Assembly (NCBI GenBank): GCA_023438965.1
Contig: JAEXPB010000423.1
Location: 1 to 7,615, forward strand
Reading direction: 5' to 3'
Source: Bacillota bacterium
Lineage (GTDB): Bacteria > Bacillota > Clostridia > Saccharofermentanales > UBA5734
Length of the DNA: 7,615 nucleotides
Each line of letters starts with the position of its first letter. The first letter of the stretch is position 1. Both the position numbers and the translations under genes were made by a program. Shown here in pieces: positions 1 through 5,314 of this stretch. The notes under the pieces were generated by a model. It was not told the origin of the DNA and ran no database searches. It was given only the letters and a program-made list of their open reading frames with translations.

Positions 1-88
1 ATATAGTATTGGGCCTGGCCAAGCTGTGCCCAGACGATTGAGGTTGTTGCCATCAGGAGCGGCAAATCGGGGAAGCGAGGTTGTCAGG

Positions 89-700
89 ATGAGACCCCAC
101 TTTCGATTCAGGAAATCCTTGATCATTCTGGCCAGCATCCTGCTGCTGGCCGGAATGCCAGCCGGCTGCGGCAATCTGGCCTGGCCAGGCGAATCCACGG
201 TGCCGGCCGGCCAGGTCAAGATGATTATCACCGGCTATCCGGCTTATCCGAACGATAATCTGGAACAACTCGTCAAGCGCTCCGCAACCATCGTGCAGGG
301 GACCGTCATCAGCCGCGGACGGCCATTCCTGCAATCACTCGCGCCAGGCAGCGACGATGGCCTCGAACTGGTCTACACGCCCGTCACCATCCAGGTCACC
401 GCGACGATCAAGGGGAAGCCGGCCGAGTTGGTTATCTTCAACGAGCTGGGCGGCGAAACCGAGACCCGGATCCTGACGCCGCGGGAACCGATGCTGACCA
501 AGTTCGACGAGGTGCTGCTTTTTCTGGACAACACCGGGTCATCCTGGCCCGGGCAGGGCGTCTATATCATCCGGAACGACGAGATTACCGTCAACAGCGC
601 ATTGCTGGGCAATACCGCGCCGACGGGCATGGACGGCAGCGAACAGACGACCCTGGCCGTCACCGAATTCCTGAAGCTAGTGCGCCCGAAGATCGGCTAG
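89..700 (+). CDS. putative secreted lipoprotein, function unknown
   Basis: This encodes a 203-aa protein I cannot assign to a named family. Residues 1-9 are basic (RPHFRFRK), residues 10-22 form a hydrophobic stretch (LIILASILLL), and a Cys follows at 27 in the context MPAGC. This looks like a type II (lipoprotein) signal, although Pro at -3 is unusual. The mature part (about residues 45-200) is a soluble alpha/beta protein. Its pattern of VxGxV, a Tyr-Thr-Pro strand, IKG and LLFLD resembles small extracytoplasmic proteins of Gram-positive bacteria, but that is only an impression. The ATG at 89 is preferred to an in-frame GTG at 26 because the signal peptide starts cleanly there and GAGG (77-80) lies 8 nt upstream. 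The 3' end overlaps the convergent AraC-family gene by 24 nt. No promoter is evident in the 88 nt upstream, so it may be the last gene of an operon that enters from the left. An outer-leaflet or cell-surface location is inferred. Confidence 0.75.
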   Translation: MRPHFRFRKSLIILASILLLAGMPAGCGNLAWPGESTVPAGQVKMIITGYPAYPNDNLEQLVKRSATIVQGTVISRGRPFLQSLAPGSDDGLELVYTPVTIQVTATIKGKPAELVIFNELGGETETRILTPREPMLTKFDEVLLFLDNTGSSWPGQGVYIIRNDEITVNSALLGNTAPTGMDGSEQTTLAVTEFLKLVRPKIG

Positions 701-1516
701 GCGCTGCCGGTAGGCCTGCGGCGATTGGCCATACTTCTTCTTGAACAGCCGGCTGAGGTGAAATTCATCATAAAAGCCGAAGTTCAAAGCTGTCTCCCGT
801 ATTTTGGCCTGGGGATGGTCGACCAAGAACTGTCGGGCCATTTCCAGCCGGATATTCAGCTGATAATGATATACGGAACAACCGTAATCCTGCTTGAAGC
901 GATTGACCAGCGTTCGTTCGCTCAAGAAGAAACGATCCGCCAGATCACGCGTCGAATAAACGTTGGGCGGCGAATTGCGAACCAGCCGGGCAATCTCGGC
1001 GGTCATGTCGCGATGATCTGAATGCGTTGCGGTCCGGCATTCCTGGAGTTCACACAAAAGTAAATTGGTCATCAGGCTGAGCTTGGCGTTTTTCAACGGC
1101 AGGTCGGACCACTGGGCGGCGATGATCTTATCGAAGAGCATTTTGACCGCTGGGTTGCCCTGGCTATGCACAAGCGGCGGGATGACCGCGCAGCTCGCAG
1201 GACGGTCAGTCTCCGCCGCCAAATCGTCCGTCCACCCGTCCTGCGGTGCGCAATTGATATGGATGTACAGGGTCCTGGTCCCGGCAGCACAGGGGCGCCG
1301 GCCGTAATGATGCCGGCCGGCATGCAGGAGGACCACATCATCCGGTCCGAGGACGAAACAGGCGTCGTCCTGCCAGATCTCCCAACTGCCCTCGACCAGA
1401 TAGACCAGGTCATGCTCCGTCAGAATCCGGTCCGGATGCAGCGATTCGCTGCGGTAAAAATTCGGATTGGCCGAACTGACCATTCGCTTGGCCGCAAGAT
1501 CATAGGTTCCCGCCAA
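677..1516 (-). CDS. AraC-family transcriptional regulator with N-terminal cupin-type sensor domain
   Basis: This 279-aa protein has the usual length and layout of two-domain AraC regulators. Residues about 15-95 are a beta-rich cupin-like ligand-binding region (LVYLVEGSWEI, then a His-rich LLHAGRHHYG). Residues about 172-275 hold the two helix-turn-helix motifs: the first near 188-209 (TRDLADRFFLSERTLVNRF), the second near 238-261, ending in the family signature GFYDEFHLSRLFKKKYGQSP. The cupin domain probably binds a small carbohydrate. The start is a TTG at 1516: it has GGAGG (1524-1528) 7 nt upstream, whereas the next in-frame ATG (codon 12, 1481-1483) has no comparable ribosome site. The gene is divergent from the Gfo/Idh oxidoreductase at 1659, 142 nt away, so control of that gene and of itself is the obvious inference. 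Its tail overlaps the lipoprotein gene. Confidence 0.92.
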   Translation of the reverse strand: MAGTYDLAAKRMVSSANPNFYRSESLHPDRILTEHDLVYLVEGSWEIWQDDACFVLGPDDVVLLHAGRHHYGRRPCAAGTRTLYIHINCAPQDGWTDDLAAETDRPASCAVIPPLVHSQGNPAVKMLFDKIIAAQWSDLPLKNAKLSLMTNLLLCELQECRTATHSDHRDMTAEIARLVRNSPPNVYSTRDLADRFFLSERTLVNRFKQDYGCSVYHYQLNIRLEMARQFLVDHPQAKIRETALNFGFYDEFHLSRLFKKKYGQSPQAYRQRLADLRAH

Positions 1517-1563
1517 GATTGTGCCTCCATCCCGCTTGAACGCATTGCTTTGTCCTATTTTCC

Positions 1564-1594
1564 ATTATGTACATGCCGAGTACCATTTTGTCAA
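1564..1594 (-). promoter_or_regulatory. predicted sigma-70-type promoter for the AraC-family gene
   Basis: On the minus strand a perfect -35 TTGACA (1594-1589) is followed, after a 19-nt spacer, by CATAAT (1569-1564), a 5/6 match to the -10 consensus. A 17-nt spacing would use the poorer TACATA. Transcription would begin near 1557, leaving about 40 nt before the TTG start. The -35 box directly abuts that of the divergent oxidoreductase promoter. Confidence 0.55.
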
Positions 1595-1623
1595 TTAACA
1601 GGCCTTTAATTATCAGATATGAT
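1595..1623 (+). promoter_or_regulatory. predicted sigma-70-type promoter for the Gfo/Idh oxidoreductase gene
   Basis: TTAACA (1595-1600, 5/6 match) is followed by a 17-nt spacer and TATGAT (1618-1623, 5/6 match). Start would be near 1630, giving a leader of about 29 nt that contains the ribosome site CGGAGG at 1645-1650. The -35 touches the -35 of the divergent araC-type promoter at 1594/1595. Confidence 0.6.
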
Positions 1624-1658
1624 GAATCGCAAAGGGCAAATCTACGGAGGTTTCATAC

Positions 1659-2786
1659 ATGGAAAAAATCAATGTCGTTCTCGTCGGCCTGGGTTTCGGC
1701 GGCGCTTTTGCCGATATTTACCAGCAGCATCCGGCTGTGGCATCGATTGGCCTCTGTGACGCCAATCCAGCCGTGGCGCAGAAAGTTGCCGCCGCCACCG
1801 GCATAACAAAGATCTACGGCAATCTGGACGAGGTGCTGGCTGACGCCAACGTTGATGCCGTCCATTTGGTTACGCCGATCCCGCTCCATGAAGAACAGAC
1901 GATCGCCGTCCTGGAATCCGGCAAACATTGCGCCTGCACGGTTCCGATGGCTCTGTCGACGGATGGCCTGCAGCGCATCAAGGCTGCGGTGCGCCGGTCC
2001 GGCAAGAATTTCATGATGATGGAGACTACGCTTTATACTTATCAGTTTTTCTATGTGCGGGAAATGATCGCGTCCGGCCGGCTGGGCCGCGTCCAGTTTC
2101 TGCGCGGCTCGCATTACCAGGACATGACCGGCTGGCCGGATTACTGGATGGGACTGCCGCCGATGTGGTATGGCACGCATGCTATTGCGCCGCTGGTCGC
2201 GTTATCCGGTTCCCGGATCACGCGCGTCCATTGCTTCGGCTCCGGCACCATGGCCGATTGGCTGACCAAACCCTATGGCAATCCCTACCCGCTTGAATCC
2301 GCCTTGTTTGACTTTGCCAACGGTCTGAAAGGCGAAGCTACCCGCAGCTTGTTTGAAACCGCGCGCGCCTATCAGGAAGGACTTTTCGTCTACGGCAGCG
2401 AAGCCAGCTTCGAATGGGGATTCCGCGACGGCGACCAGCCTTACGTGACAACCCTGGCGCCGGTGGATCCGCTCTGGCGCGGGCGTCCGACGCCGGTCAC
2501 CGCCATCGAATTGCCCAATTACTACCAGACGCTGCCGGAACCGTTGCAGAAATTCACCGTCGGCAAAAATTTCGACCCGCTGAATCCGCAGGATTCCCTG
2601 CGCAAAGGCGCCGGAGCTGGCCATCATGGCTCGCATCCGCATCTGGTGCACGAATTCGTGACGAGCATCATCGAGAACCGGAAGCCCTGGATCGACGAAG
2701 AACTGGGCGGCAACATCACAGCGGCCGGATTATGCGCCCACCAGTCGGCGATGCTGGACGGTGCCGCGGTGGAAATTCCCGGCTAA
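1659..2786 (+). CDS. Gfo/Idh/MocA-family NAD(P)-dependent oxidoreductase, divergent subgroup
   Basis: This 375-aa cytoplasmic protein has the two-domain build of the glucose-fructose oxidoreductase/inositol dehydrogenase family. Residues 1-120 are a Rossmann fold with the dinucleotide-binding turn GLGFGG at 10-15 and an acidic residue at the end of beta-2 (CDA, Asp34). Residues about 125-370 form the C-terminal alpha/beta substrate domain. Family members usually oxidise or isomerise a sugar, inositol or sugar acid. The canonical EKP motif, whose Lys is catalytic, reads Thr-Val-Pro at 94-96 (after GKHCAC), and the usual HxxD catalytic motif reads HAIA at 174-177. It keeps the fold but not the textbook catalytic pair. 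The start is secure: CGGAGG sits 8 nt before the ATG. Tandem TAA TAA stops end it, 12 nt from the end of the convergent radical SAM gene. It appears monocistronic and probably answers to the divergent AraC regulator. The substrate is unknown. Confidence 0.9.
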   Translation: MEKINVVLVGLGFGGAFADIYQQHPAVASIGLCDANPAVAQKVAAATGITKIYGNLDEVLADANVDAVHLVTPIPLHEEQTIAVLESGKHCACTVPMALSTDGLQRIKAAVRRSGKNFMMMETTLYTYQFFYVREMIASGRLGRVQFLRGSHYQDMTGWPDYWMGLPPMWYGTHAIAPLVALSGSRITRVHCFGSGTMADWLTKPYGNPYPLESALFDFANGLKGEATRSLFETARAYQEGLFVYGSEASFEWGFRDGDQPYVTTLAPVDPLWRGRPTPVTAIELPNYYQTLPEPLQKFTVGKNFDPLNPQDSLRKGAGAGHHGSHPHLVHEFVTSIIENRKPWIDEELGGNITAAGLCAHQSAMLDGAAVEIPG

Positions 2787-2798
2787 TAACCCGGACCG

Positions 2799-3890
2799 TT
2801 AGCCGCCCAGCAGGCCGCGTACAGCAGACTCCCGGGCAAACAGCGTGCAGCCGCCGGCGTGCTCGCCCAGCAGCAGGCCTTCTTCGTTCAAACGCCGGAA
2901 CAGCGGCGAATCCAGCGCATCCAGCAGGCTGCGGTCTTTCAGGCTGAGGTCGGAAAACGGCGAGAACGGGCACGGTTCGGCGCCGCCCCGGGCATTGATG
3001 TGGAAAACGCCGCGGCCGGCGGCCAGGCAGCCGCCGGTCAAATGTTCATCGCCAGGGAACGCGATCAGGATCATGCCGGCACAGGCCGCGCGCAAATCAG
3101 CCATCCGGGCAGCCAGGAGCTGACGCTCCGGTTCTTCCGGCGCCAGGGCGCGCGTCTCGGGCGCCACCGGCACATACTCGATATAGAAAAGAACCCGGCA
3201 GCCGCCCGCGTAGAGGCCGGCCACAAATTCCCGGTCGGTGACGACCGCCAGGTTTGCTTTCGTGACGGTGATCGAAACGCCGAAAAAGATCAATTTAGCC
3301 TGCAGGCGAGTCATCACGGCCAGGATCGTCGCGTAGGCGCCCATCCCGCGCCGGTCGTCGGTTGCTTCCGCCGGGCCCTCCAGGCTCAGGATCGGCAGCA
3401 GGTTCCGATGCCGGTTGAACAGCTGGAGATAGTCGTCGTCGACCAGCGTGCCATTGGTAAAGATCGGAAAGATGATCTCCGGCCGATCCGCTGCCTGCCG
3501 CAGGACATTGCGGCGCAGCAGCGGCTCGCCGCCAGCCAGCAGGATGAAGGCGATGCCCAGCTCTTTGGCCTCGGTGAAAAGCTCGCCCCAGCGGCCGCTG
3601 GACAGCGTATCGGTCAGCGGCTGGTCGCCGCAGGACTGGTTGGCCCGGGCGTAGCAGCCCTTGCAGGCCAGATTGCATTGGCTGGCGATGCTGGCGATCA
3701 GGAAAGGCGGGATGTGACGGCCGGCTTGCTCGCTTTTGGCGCGCTTTTGGCCGGCCCGGCGCTGCCGCAGGGCAAAGCGGGCCAGGAAAGCGGACTCGCG
3801 CGGATTTTTCAACGCGGAAGTCATGGCCTCGCGGATGATCTGGTCGATGGAACGGCTCATATAAGCGGTCAGGTCCTGGCTGTTATTCAT
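2799..3890 (-). CDS. radical SAM protein with C-terminal auxiliary-cluster (SPASM/twitch-like) cysteines
   Basis: This 363-aa protein carries the radical SAM cluster motif CxxxCxxC as Cys72, Cys76 and Cys79 (CNLACKGCYA). GGEP at 120-123 binds the SAM amino group, and a FTNGT strand lies at 144-148. After the barrel come Cys288 (GGC), Cys307 (EPCPF) and Cys348 (GGCTLF), which look like ligands of an auxiliary Fe-S cluster as in SPASM or twitch domains. Such enzymes reductively cleave SAM to make a 5'-deoxyadenosyl radical; many modify peptides or activate sulfatases. No precursor peptide, sulfatase or glycyl-radical enzyme is seen nearby, so the substrate is open. I recognise the layout as one seen in anaerobes but know no assigned function. 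The first 60 residues are helical and basic. Start: ATG at 3890 with GGGAG 10 nt upstream. It lies 79 nt downstream of the LacI-family gene on the same strand but has its own predicted promoter. Confidence 0.9.
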   Translation of the reverse strand: MNNSQDLTAYMSRSIDQIIREAMTSALKNPRESAFLARFALRQRRAGQKRAKSEQAGRHIPPFLIASIASQCNLACKGCYARANQSCGDQPLTDTLSSGRWGELFTEAKELGIAFILLAGGEPLLRRNVLRQAADRPEIIFPIFTNGTLVDDDYLQLFNRHRNLLPILSLEGPAEATDDRRGMGAYATILAVMTRLQAKLIFFGVSITVTKANLAVVTDREFVAGLYAGGCRVLFYIEYVPVAPETRALAPEEPERQLLAARMADLRAACAGMILIAFPGDEHLTGGCLAAGRGVFHINARGGAEPCPFSPFSDLSLKDRSLLDALDSPLFRRLNEEGLLLGEHAGGCTLFARESAVRGLLGG

Positions 3891-3944
3891 CTGGAATCCA
3901 CTCCCGTCCGGTTGCCGATGCTGCCTGAAAATCTGTCCGCCTAT

Positions 3945-3973
3945 ACTCTAGTCGCGGCCGGACAGTCTGTCAA
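3945..3973 (-). promoter_or_regulatory. predicted promoter for the radical SAM gene, overlapping the lacI-family stop codon
   Basis: On the minus strand a perfect TTGACA (3973-3968) is followed by a 17-nt spacer and TAGAGT (3950-3945, 4/6 match). The -35 box covers the TGA stop of the repressor gene (3972-3970). Start would be near 3938, giving a leader of about 48 nt. This would let the radical SAM gene be expressed independently of the repressor transcript. Confidence 0.55.
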
Positions 3974-4986
3974 GCCGAACGGCGCCGGACCAGGGTGCTG
4001 CGCAGGACGATCTGCCGGGGCGGCCGGCTGGGGTCACGGATCTGGTCGAGCAGCAATTGGGCGCCTTCGCGCCCGATCTCTTCTTTGGGCTGGCGCATGG
4101 TCGTCAGCGGCACGCTCAAGTAATCGGCCAGCTCGAGGTCATCGTAGCCGGTCACCTGGAAATCCTCCGGCACCCGCAGACCCCGGTCCTGGATCGCCCG
4201 GATGGCGCCGATGGCGATCAAGTCGCAGCCGCAGCAGACGCCGCCGGCGCGGACGCCCTGGTCGAGCAGCCGGTTCATCGCCGCGAACCCGTCCTCGATG
4301 AAGGGCTCGCAATACTGGATATGGTCCTCGTCGAGCGTCCGGCCCGCCTCGACCATCGCCTGCTTGTTGCCCTGGAGACGGCTCTGGCTGCTCGGCACCT
4401 GCCGGGGCATGCTCAGGAAATAAACCTCCCGGCAGCCGGTGCCCAGCAGGTGCTTCATGATTTCATAACCGCCCTGGAAATTGTCATTAACCACGCAGTT
4501 GACGTCCACAGCCTGGCTGGTGCGCATCAGGAGCACCAGCGGCACGCCGAAGCGGATCAGTTCGCGGATGTCGTCTTCACCGGTATGCAGCGGCGCGCCC
4601 AGGATCAGGCCGTCAATCCGCTTGCTGAGCAGCAATTCGACCGCCTGCTTCTCGCGTTCGGCCTTCTGGTCCGTGTTGGCGACAATGACGCTATACCCCT
4701 CGCGGGTGGCGACTTCTTCGATACCCCGGATAACCTTGGCAAAGACCAGCTGCGAACTGTCCGACACGACGACGCCGATAGTCCGCGTCTCGTCCGCCCG
4801 CAGACTCTTGGCGATCTGGTTCGGCCGGTAATTGAGCCGGCGGGCGATCTCCAGCACGCGCTGGCTGGTTTCGCGGGAGATGCCGCCCTTGCCGTTGAGG
4901 ACTTTGGAAACCGTCATCAGGGAGACGCCGGCCTGGGTGGCGATGTCCTTCAGGGTCGTGTTACGGTTCTTGTCAGTTCGGCGCAT
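3970..4986 (-). CDS. LacI-family transcriptional repressor
   Basis: This 338-aa protein has the normal family length. Residues about 11-32 are the LacI helix-turn-helix (TLKDIATQAGVSLMTVSKVL). The hinge helix is at about 54-62 (RPNQIAKSL); its Leu62 is at the position that inserts into the central CpG of operators. Residues about 68-330 form the periplasmic-binding-protein-like sensor, including IGVVVSDSSQLVF and the late motif GYDDLELADYLSVPLTTM. Its ligand is probably a sugar or phosphorylated sugar, not identifiable here. The ATG at 4986 has GGAGA 10 nt upstream. The gene is divergent from the SDR/TIM-barrel/transaldolase operon. Two TTAACGTTA palindromes with a central CG, one in its own leader and one in the operon leader, fit autoregulation plus operon repression. 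The radical SAM gene follows on the same strand. Confidence 0.93.
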   Translation of the reverse strand: MRRTDKNRNTTLKDIATQAGVSLMTVSKVLNGKGGISRETSQRVLEIARRLNYRPNQIAKSLRADETRTIGVVVSDSSQLVFAKVIRGIEEVATREGYSVIVANTDQKAEREKQAVELLLSKRIDGLILGAPLHTGEDDIRELIRFGVPLVLLMRTSQAVDVNCVVNDNFQGGYEIMKHLLGTGCREVYFLSMPRQVPSSQSRLQGNKQAMVEAGRTLDEDHIQYCEPFIEDGFAAMNRLLDQGVRAGGVCCGCDLIAIGAIRAIQDRGLRVPEDFQVTGYDDLELADYLSVPLTTMRQPKEEIGREGAQLLLDQIRDPSRPPRQIVLRSTLVRRRSA

Positions 4987-5010
4987 GCGGCAATTATCTC
5001 CATTTCAGGA

Positions 5011-5020
5011 TTAACGTTAT
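5011..5020. promoter_or_regulatory. predicted LacI-type operator in the lacI leader
   Basis: TTAACGTTAT is one base away from the perfect palindrome TTAACGTTAA found at 5208-5217. It has the AACGTT core with central CpG that LacI-family proteins commonly recognise. It lies about 58 nt downstream of the predicted lacI transcription start and 25 nt upstream of its start codon, a position suited to negative autoregulation. Confidence 0.5.
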
Positions 5021-5079
5021 ACTGCCAATCCGTCTCATCGATGCGGTCCAGATAATCCAGAGGCATTGGTTCACCATTT

Positions 5080-5108
5080 ATCATACTGAATAAAAGCACT
5101 GATGGCAA
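5080..5108 (-). promoter_or_regulatory. predicted sigma-70-type promoter for the LacI-family gene
   Basis: On the minus strand TTGCCA (5108-5103, 5/6 match), a 17-nt spacer and TATGAT (5085-5080, 5/6 match). Start would be near 5073, giving a leader of about 87 nt that contains the operator-like site at 5011-5020. It is back to back with the operon promoter at 5129-5158. Confidence 0.6.
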
Positions 5109-5122
5109 GCGGATTTTCCGCT
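5108..5122. repeat. perfect 15-bp inverted repeat between two divergent promoters
   Basis: AGCGGA-TTT-TCCGCT is a perfect 6+6 inverted repeat with a 3-nt centre. It lies between the -35 box of the lacI-family promoter (5108-5103, sharing one base) and that of the operon (5129-5134). It could be a dimeric activator or global-regulator site. It has no U tract and lies upstream of both predicted starts, so it is not a terminator for either gene. Confidence 0.45.
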
Positions 5123-5128
5123 CAGGCG

Positions 5129-5158
5129 TTGACAGCTGGCCGACCGGCATTTTATAAT
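5129..5158 (+). promoter_or_regulatory. perfect-consensus sigma-70-type promoter for the SDR/TIM-barrel/aldolase operon
   Basis: TTGACA (5129-5134) and TATAAT (5153-5158) match the consensus at all twelve positions, separated by 18 nt. Transcription would start near 5165, giving an unusually long leader of about 150 nt before the ATG at 5315. A promoter this strong would need tight repression; the TTAACGTTAA palindrome about 48 nt downstream of the start is the candidate site. Confidence 0.75.
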
Positions 5159-5207
5159 GACCTTGTCGCCCCAATCTTGCCCGCCCCTATTTTTTTACTT
5201 TTTATAG

Positions 5208-5217
5208 TTAACGTTAA
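5208..5217. promoter_or_regulatory. predicted LacI-type operator in the operon leader
   Basis: TTAACGTTAA is a perfect 10-bp palindrome with central CpG, nearly identical to the site at 5011-5020 in the divergent lacI leader. The centres of the two sites are 197 bp apart. Its position downstream of the predicted start suggests roadblock repression, or loop formation with the other site. Confidence 0.55.
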
Positions 5218-5243
5218 ACACGAAAATAATGGTGGCCGGCCGC

Positions 5244-5270
5244 CGGGGCAAGAGCGGTACCTTGGCCCCG
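5244..5270 (+). other. hairpin in the operon leader RNA
   Basis: CGGGGCAAG (5244-5252) can pair with CTTGGCCCCG (5261-5270) through nine base pairs with one bulged base, around an 8-nt loop. No T-run follows, so it is not an intrinsic terminator. It may stabilise the mRNA or be incidental to GC-rich sequence. Confidence 0.35.
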
Positions 5271-5279
5271 TGAAAACAG

Positions 5280-5294
5280 CTGCCGAACCGGCAG
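5280..5294 (+). other. small hairpin just upstream of the SDR ribosome site
   Basis: CTGCCG and CGGCAG form a perfect 6-bp stem around AAC, ending 8 nt before the GGAGG box at 5303-5307. There is no U tract. It could influence ribosome loading or mRNA stability; no known riboswitch class is recognised. Confidence 0.35.
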
Positions 5295-5314
5295 GCATCA
5301 GAGGAGGACTGGTC

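Noticed and set aside
26..88. GTG start extending the lipoprotein by 21 residues
   Set aside because: It would put a polar segment before the signal peptide; the ATG at 89 has a GAGG box and gives a normal signal sequence.
2859..4301. 480-codon plus-strand open frame across the radical SAM and lacI-family genes
   Set aside because: It is antisense to two genes with clear motifs, has low-complexity Arg/Gly/Ala/Gln-rich composition and no family motif; a typical high-GC shadow frame.
5016..5021. TATAAC on the minus strand as the lacI -10 box
   Set aside because: No -35-like hexamer at 16-18 nt spacing; the TTGCCA-N17-TATGAT pair at 5108-5080 is better.
4057..5055. 332-codon plus-strand open frame opposite the lacI-family gene
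   Set aside because: The minus-strand protein has a full LacI HTH and sensor domain; the plus frame is a complementary shadow rich in Ala, Asp and His.
5181..5200. T-rich run after GC-rich sequence as an intrinsic terminator
   Set aside because: The GC-rich stretch (CTTGCCCGCCCC) has no complementary arm next to it, so no stem forms.
5177..5208. Second forward promoter with TATAGT at 5203-5208
   Set aside because: The -10 is good but the only -35-like hexamer (TTGCCC at 5177-5182) is 20 nt away; the consensus promoter at 5129-5158 is far better.
5229..5273. 14-codon leader peptide frame (MVAGRRGKSGTLAP) in the operon leader
   Set aside because: No ribosome site precedes it and it has no run of regulatory codons; probably chance.
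5102..5314. Extended SDR start in the control region
   Set aside because: It would translate through the promoter and operator; the ATG at 5315 has GAGGAGG and the standard SDR N-terminus.
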